Source: Alnus glutinosa
Lineage: Eukaryota; Streptophyta; Magnoliopsida; Fagales; Betulaceae
NCBI RefSeq assembly: GCF_958979055.1
Contig: NC_084890.1
Span: 25,175,616 to 25,239,615 of the forward strand
Reading direction: 5' to 3'
DNA length: 64,000 nt
Shown one piece after another: positions 60,104 through 64,000 of the stretch (positions are counted from its first letter, which is position 1; each line of letters begins with the position of its first letter). Below the pieces are notes generated by a model. It saw nothing but the letters and a program-made list of their open reading frames with translations. It did no database searches and was not told the DNA's origin. The translations under genes and the position numbers were made by a program.

Positions 60104-61219
60104 GTGGAGAACATCCATCTAGCAGGGTTATTGCAGCCACTCCCCATTCCTTCTCAGGTATGGACAGAAGTCAGTATGGACTTCATAGGGGGATTGCCAA
60201 TTTCACAAGGAAAGAATGTGATAATGGTGGTCATAGACAGACTCAGTAAATACGCCCACTTCATACCCCTAACCCACCCATACACAGCTAGAACAGTAGC
60301 TCAGCTCTTTCTCGACCAAATTTTCAAGCTCCATGGATTACCCAAATCCATAGTCAGTGACAGAGATAGAATCTTTACAAGCAACTTTTGGAAGGATCTA
60401 TTCCATCTAAGTGGTATCGATCTCCTCTTGAGTTCAACTTACCACCCACAGACAGATGGGCATACAGAGATTATGAACAAAGGGTTGGAAGGGTATCTTA
60501 GGAGTTTTACAGGTGACCGACCGAAGGATTGGCTAAAATGGCTTTCACTGGCCGAATGGTCTTACAATACCTTAGAACACTCTTCTACAAAACTCACCCC
60601 TTTTGAGGCGGTTTACGGGTATCCTCCTCCACGACTTTTACCCTATGAACCTGGAACTACTAGTGTTCAGGCAGTTGAGGAAACCCTAAAGACAAGAGAG
60701 TTCATTCTCTCCTTGATCAGGGAGAACTTACAGGATGTGCAAGATAGGATGAAAGTCTACGCTGACAGACATCACACTTCCCGTGAGTTTGAAATCGGAG
60801 ATTGGGTCTATCTCCGTCTCCAACCTTACAAACAGATGTCAGTGTCTATCCGACTTAATCTAAAGCTCTCCCCACGGTATTATGGACCGTTTCAGGTCCT
60901 TCAGAGAATTGGACAGGTCGCCTACAAGTTGGATCTACCCCATAATTCACAAATCTACCCTGTATTCCATGTTTCTCTCCTAAAAAAACAACTTGGAACA
61001 CGAACCATTCCCTTGGTGACCCTACCGGTCCTAACCCAAGAAGGGACCCTAACAGTTGAACCAGAGAAGATACTTACCAGGAGATTGATGAAAAAAGGGA
61101 ACCGTGCTGGTGCGGAGTTGCTCATCCAATGGGCTGGAGCTACGGAAGAAGATGCGACATGGGAGGATCTTGAAGAACTTCAGGGGAGATTTCCGGACCT
61201 TGTGGGCAAGGTCCTTTGA
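60104..61219 (+). pseudogene. Integrase core and chromodomain of the gypsy element
   Basis: Integrase catalytic D-D-E residues are in place (SMDFIGGLP, IVSDRDRIFTS, HPQTDGHTEIMNK), followed by the [10 protein letters not shown]-type C-terminal module (~60875-60990) and a chromodomain (ELLIQWAGATEEDATWEDLEE, read in two parts, ~61115-61180), which in this lineage directs insertion to chromatin marks. Ends at TGA 61217-61219. Confidence 0.88.
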
Positions 61220-61231
61220 TGGAAGGGACTG

Positions 61232-61728
61232 TGTTATGCATCCGACTGAGGGAGCTGGGTGTGTGGTTCGGACAAGGGTACCTTGATACCATGGCTCAAT
61301 GTACCTTTGTAGGGCTGCCATGTGGTTCTCCTACAGGAACATGATCGGATGTGGACACCAGCTACAGAAGGGTGTTAGAGTCATTGTGTTTATCTGTATA
61401 GGTCTTGTTGTAATTTCCTGTATTACCTTTAATTTCTTAAGACAGTTCCAGGGTGTTCTGGAACGTGCTAAGTGGGTTGTAGAGAGTTAACTTAGTAGGT
61501 TATGTAGTGGGTTCGGCCATTATTGGCAGTTCCCGATTGCTTTGTTGTGCTACATGATTTAAACCAGAGAAGTGGAAATGAAGGATATCTTTTGGGTGGT
61601 TAATCATATTACCGTGTGTTTATGAGTTAAACCTGAAAGTGTTAAAACATCTGAGCCGAGTGCTTGAGTGTGGAGGACTAGCCCCTCGAAGTGCTAATTT
61701 TACTTAAATAATAATAGGGCACGTAACA
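61232..61728 (+). repeat. 3' LTR of the gypsy element
   Basis: 497 bp, TGTTATGC...GTAACA, preceded by a short purine tract (ggaaggga at 61221-61228) as polypurine primer. Confidence 0.9.
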
Positions 61729-61960
61729 CAAAGCTCCTGCTAGCAAATGACCAGAAGCAGCAGAAGGCACATATATTGCTAGTGCAATTCCACAGGAGTA
61801 ACACCAGGAGGTTGAGAATCAGGAAAAGCAGTAGGGTATGGCTGGAACGGTGACCTAGGTATGCAACCCATCTGTGGTGGCTGCAACCAGATTCCCTGAG
61901 GGAGAGCAGCCATAGCAGGAAACGATGCATAGGGAGTAAAAATTTGAGGATGAACAATTG

Positions 61961-62735
61961 AATTTGATTAAAAAAAAAAAAAAAAAAACCTGACAAAATA
62001 CTACGGATATTTTAGTTTTAATAGGTGTAGGGAGAACTTCGATCTTTATCAAACTTGAATTTAAATTTTAAGGGGAAAGTACACTTTACCCCCCTGATGT
62101 ATCCACCTATTGGCAATTTGACTCCCAATGTTTAAAAATTGGTAAATGACCCCCTTAATATAACCAACTTTGACACTTAAAACCTTCAGTCTACTTAATC
62201 CGTCCAAAGAGACGGAAAAGAGGTCACGTGCAACGCACATGACCACTTAAAGCTCAGCTTTCCAAAAATACCCCTGTTTAAAACCAGAGAGTTTCACACC
62301 TGGGACCATCTTCACGTTCTTCTCTCCTAAGCTCTAGCTTTGCCATCCTCCTGGAACGTTCCAATCGGGTCTCCCGTGTTTGGGTCCTCGAGAGGCTACA
62401 TCCTCTGACTCGGTTTCTGCAGCGTGCCTACGACCCCGACCCGAGCCGCCCCTCCACATATCAGATTGTTCATCAAATTATCATTATACGCACGTTGTGA
62501 ATGAGTCAGCGTGTTTCGTCGCCGCCCTCGATACCTTTAGAACCTTGTTCATGATCGCCGCCACGCACGCCACGTCCTCGCACATCACCGACCGCCCTTC
62601 TTTGCGCGCAAGATGACACCATTTCCATTTTCCAGTAGCTTCAGCGCCCTCTCCGTAACCAAGACGCTCGGATTCGAACCCGATATTAAATCAATAGAGT
62701 AATTAGAATCCCCACAAAAATGCATGGTGATGAGA
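61961..62735. other. Unassigned interval
   Basis: At 62075-62230 a piece resembles one arm of the fold-back elements ('aaagtacactttaccccc'). At 62330-62640 the DNA becomes GC-rich and, on the minus strand, shows a short coding-like run (VMCEDVACVAAIMNKVLKV) that I cannot assign. Confidence 0.35.
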
Positions 62736-64000
62736 ATGTAAAATGTCGTATTTTTCCCCTTAATATTTAATCTCTTATACTTATTTAATGCCTAAATATA
62801 CTCAATATTCTTATATTTTGATTTAGGATGCAAATTGAGGCATTAAATGCAAAACAAAGCTAATTGGGCGATTTTGGACAGATTTGACATCAGTTCGTAA
62901 TCTAGGCATAACTCTCTCATTAAAGCTCCGATTGAGACGATTCAAGATTCTGTGGAACACCAAGAAAACGATCTACAACTTTTATGTTTGGAATTTTGAG
63001 AGATACTGAATGTATCAAGGTCGAAATCGGGCTTGAAGTTGACGCTCTGATGTGGATCTGATGCGGTTTAATTGCGGAAGTTTTCAGATATGGAAATTTC
63101 TTTACTTTGAGACTTTCCATAATCATCCAATCAATTCCAGCCAAGCCAAGCAATAAATGACAAGTCAAGCAAAAGAAAAGGAGAGAAAAGATGCGTGGTG
63201 AACCATGTAATTAAAGAAGAGATTTGTGGGGACCACATGGAAGAAGACAACATAAAAGGAGCATCTCTTTCCATGACAAGGCAATTTGATTTCTCTCCAT
63301 ACTTGGCTGATTTGTGGGGACTTAAACAAGGAAAGAATCGATAGAGCATGAGGCAACAAAAGTCCTCATTGAAAACATCACCTTCCTAGTTATCCTAGCC
63401 TTTATTTTATGTTTAATATTTTCCTTAATTAGTAGATTTGTGTATTGTTATTTTAGGATAGTATTTACAATATCTTTCTTTAGGAGATTTCCTAGGTTTC
63501 TAGCATATGGGATGAAACTTGTATAAAAGGGGAGAACCATGACACACAAGACATCATCTATCTTCCATCTTCTCCCCTCTTCTCTAACTTCTTTGAGTCA
63601 TGGCCCTGCGTGGCTAAACTTTCATAATTGGTCGAAGGAAACGGAAGCCTCGGAATCAATAAAACTGTGAGATCTAATTTGTTTTTATTGTTCGATTTAT
63701 GCTTTGAGTATCAGATGTTCTTCTATACTTATTTTCATGATTGTCTCGTTTAATTGCTAGGAGTACTACTAGTTTATTATTCGTTGCAATCTATTGCTAG
63801 GCTGGATATCAAATCCGTAATTGTTTGATCCCTCCAATCTACGAAGCAACTAAGATTTAATGATTTGCTGCTTCTCAGCGATTATTAAATTTTAGGAAGA
63901 ACATCCGACGAAATTAAATGCAACCGCTTGTGCTTGTGTTGTTTCGCTTCGTCGATCTCTCTAATTCTTAAGGCTGCTACTAGATTAAACCTATAGCGCT
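62736..64000 (+). mobile_element. Probable LTR of a retrotransposon, running off the window
   Basis: Non-coding. It has the layout of a long LTR: an AT-rich U3-like part, a TATA box (TATAAAAGGGG near 63522), a pyrimidine-rich leader (63560-63600), then a structured downstream part. Neither a partner LTR nor a primer site lies inside the window, so this is a structural guess. Confidence 0.35.

Larger units (their letters stand above)
55847..61728 (+). mobile_element. Ty3/gypsy chromodomain LTR retrotransposon, complete but disabled
   Basis: Starts TGTTATGC and ends GTAACA; 5-bp target duplication CAAAG at 55842-55846 and 61729-61733. LTRs at both ends, a tRNA-Met primer site, gag, zinc knuckle, protease, RT, RNase H, integrase and C-terminal chromodomain in order. 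Two frameshifts (gag/protease junction and before integrase) and two in-frame stops (58084, 59188) disable it. The chromodomain places it among the chromovirus lineage of plant gypsy elements. Confidence 0.93.
55779..61960 (-). pseudogene. PRP40C-like exon fragment split by a retrotransposon
   Basis: Minus strand. The 61729-61960 part reads PQGIWLQPPQMGCIPRSPF and DSQPPGVTPV, and after a frame change VPSAASGHLLAGALKMQTKLPPPG across the gypsy insertion point into 55779-55846. This Pro-rich text resembles the N-terminal region of plant pre-mRNA-processing protein 40C, ahead of its WW domains (my recollection, not a search). The frameshift, the in-frame stops and the 5.9-kb insertion make it non-functional. 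No WW or FF exon was found nearby. Confidence 0.4.

Noticed and set aside
62380..62616. Plus-strand ORF in a GC-rich patch
   Set aside because: No recognisable domain, and a short minus-strand frame is equally plausible; too weak to call a gene.
1..64000. tRNA, rRNA, bacterial operon or organelle features
   Set aside because: None seen; composition, introns and transposable elements all indicate plant nuclear DNA.

Overview
The window looks like nuclear DNA of a eudicot plant, probably a woody one. Genes are multi-exon with GT-AG introns, non-coding DNA is very AT-rich, and it contains oxidosqualene cyclase, potato-type-II proteinase inhibitor and F-box/FBD genes amid dense LINE, Ty3/gypsy, TRIM, MULE-like and hAT-like repeats. 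I cannot name the species. There are no prokaryotic features, rRNA, tRNA or CRISPR. All splice models were built by hand from GT-AG sites and recalled protein families, without alignment or transcript data.

Region 1 (1-20 kb): an oxidosqualene (2,3-epoxysqualene) cyclase gene on the minus strand, 2346-19782. I can assemble 18 GT-AG exons into one open frame of 755 residues, close to the usual family length of about 760. The catalytic DCTAE motif is intact, but the product-determining MWCYCR-type motif is replaced by LCCLLR. The gene is stretched to 17.4 kb by insertions in its introns: a decayed Ty3/gypsy element (intron 1), two related ~1.05-kb LINE-tail elements (introns 5 and 11), a full LINE fragment (intron 13), and TRIM mini-LTR elements (introns 1, 9, 15, and one nested in the LINE). 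A second LINE fragment abuts the stop codon, and a fold-back MULE-like element lies ~230 bp upstream of the ATG.

Region 2 (20-26.9 kb): no gene found; a cluster of inverted-repeat DNA elements, two with perfect 9-bp target duplications, plus a LINE 3' end.

Region 3 (27-52.3 kb): a tandem segmental duplication. Copy 1 (about 26.96-34.0 kb) holds an intact secreted proteinase inhibitor II gene and an intact F-box/LRR/FBD gene. Copy 2 (about 40.5-52.3 kb) holds a second inhibitor gene lacking one cysteine and a disabled F-box pseudogene. Copy 2 is expanded by an hAT-like element, LINE pieces and a hydroxyproline O-galactosyltransferase-like pseudogene. Between the copies is an unrecognised acidic repeat-containing ORF with its own TATA box (38.5-39.3 kb).

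Region 4 (52.3-64 kb): non-coding sequence, then a complete but disabled chromodomain Ty3/gypsy element (55847-61728) with LTRs, tRNA-Met primer site and 5-bp target duplication. It split a fragment resembling the proline-rich part of a PRP40C-like splicing protein. The window ends in sequence that looks like a retrotransposon LTR.

The probable host functions are triterpene synthesis, wound/herbivore defence and ubiquitin-ligase substrate choice. Only the inhibitor and F-box loci were duplicated together.
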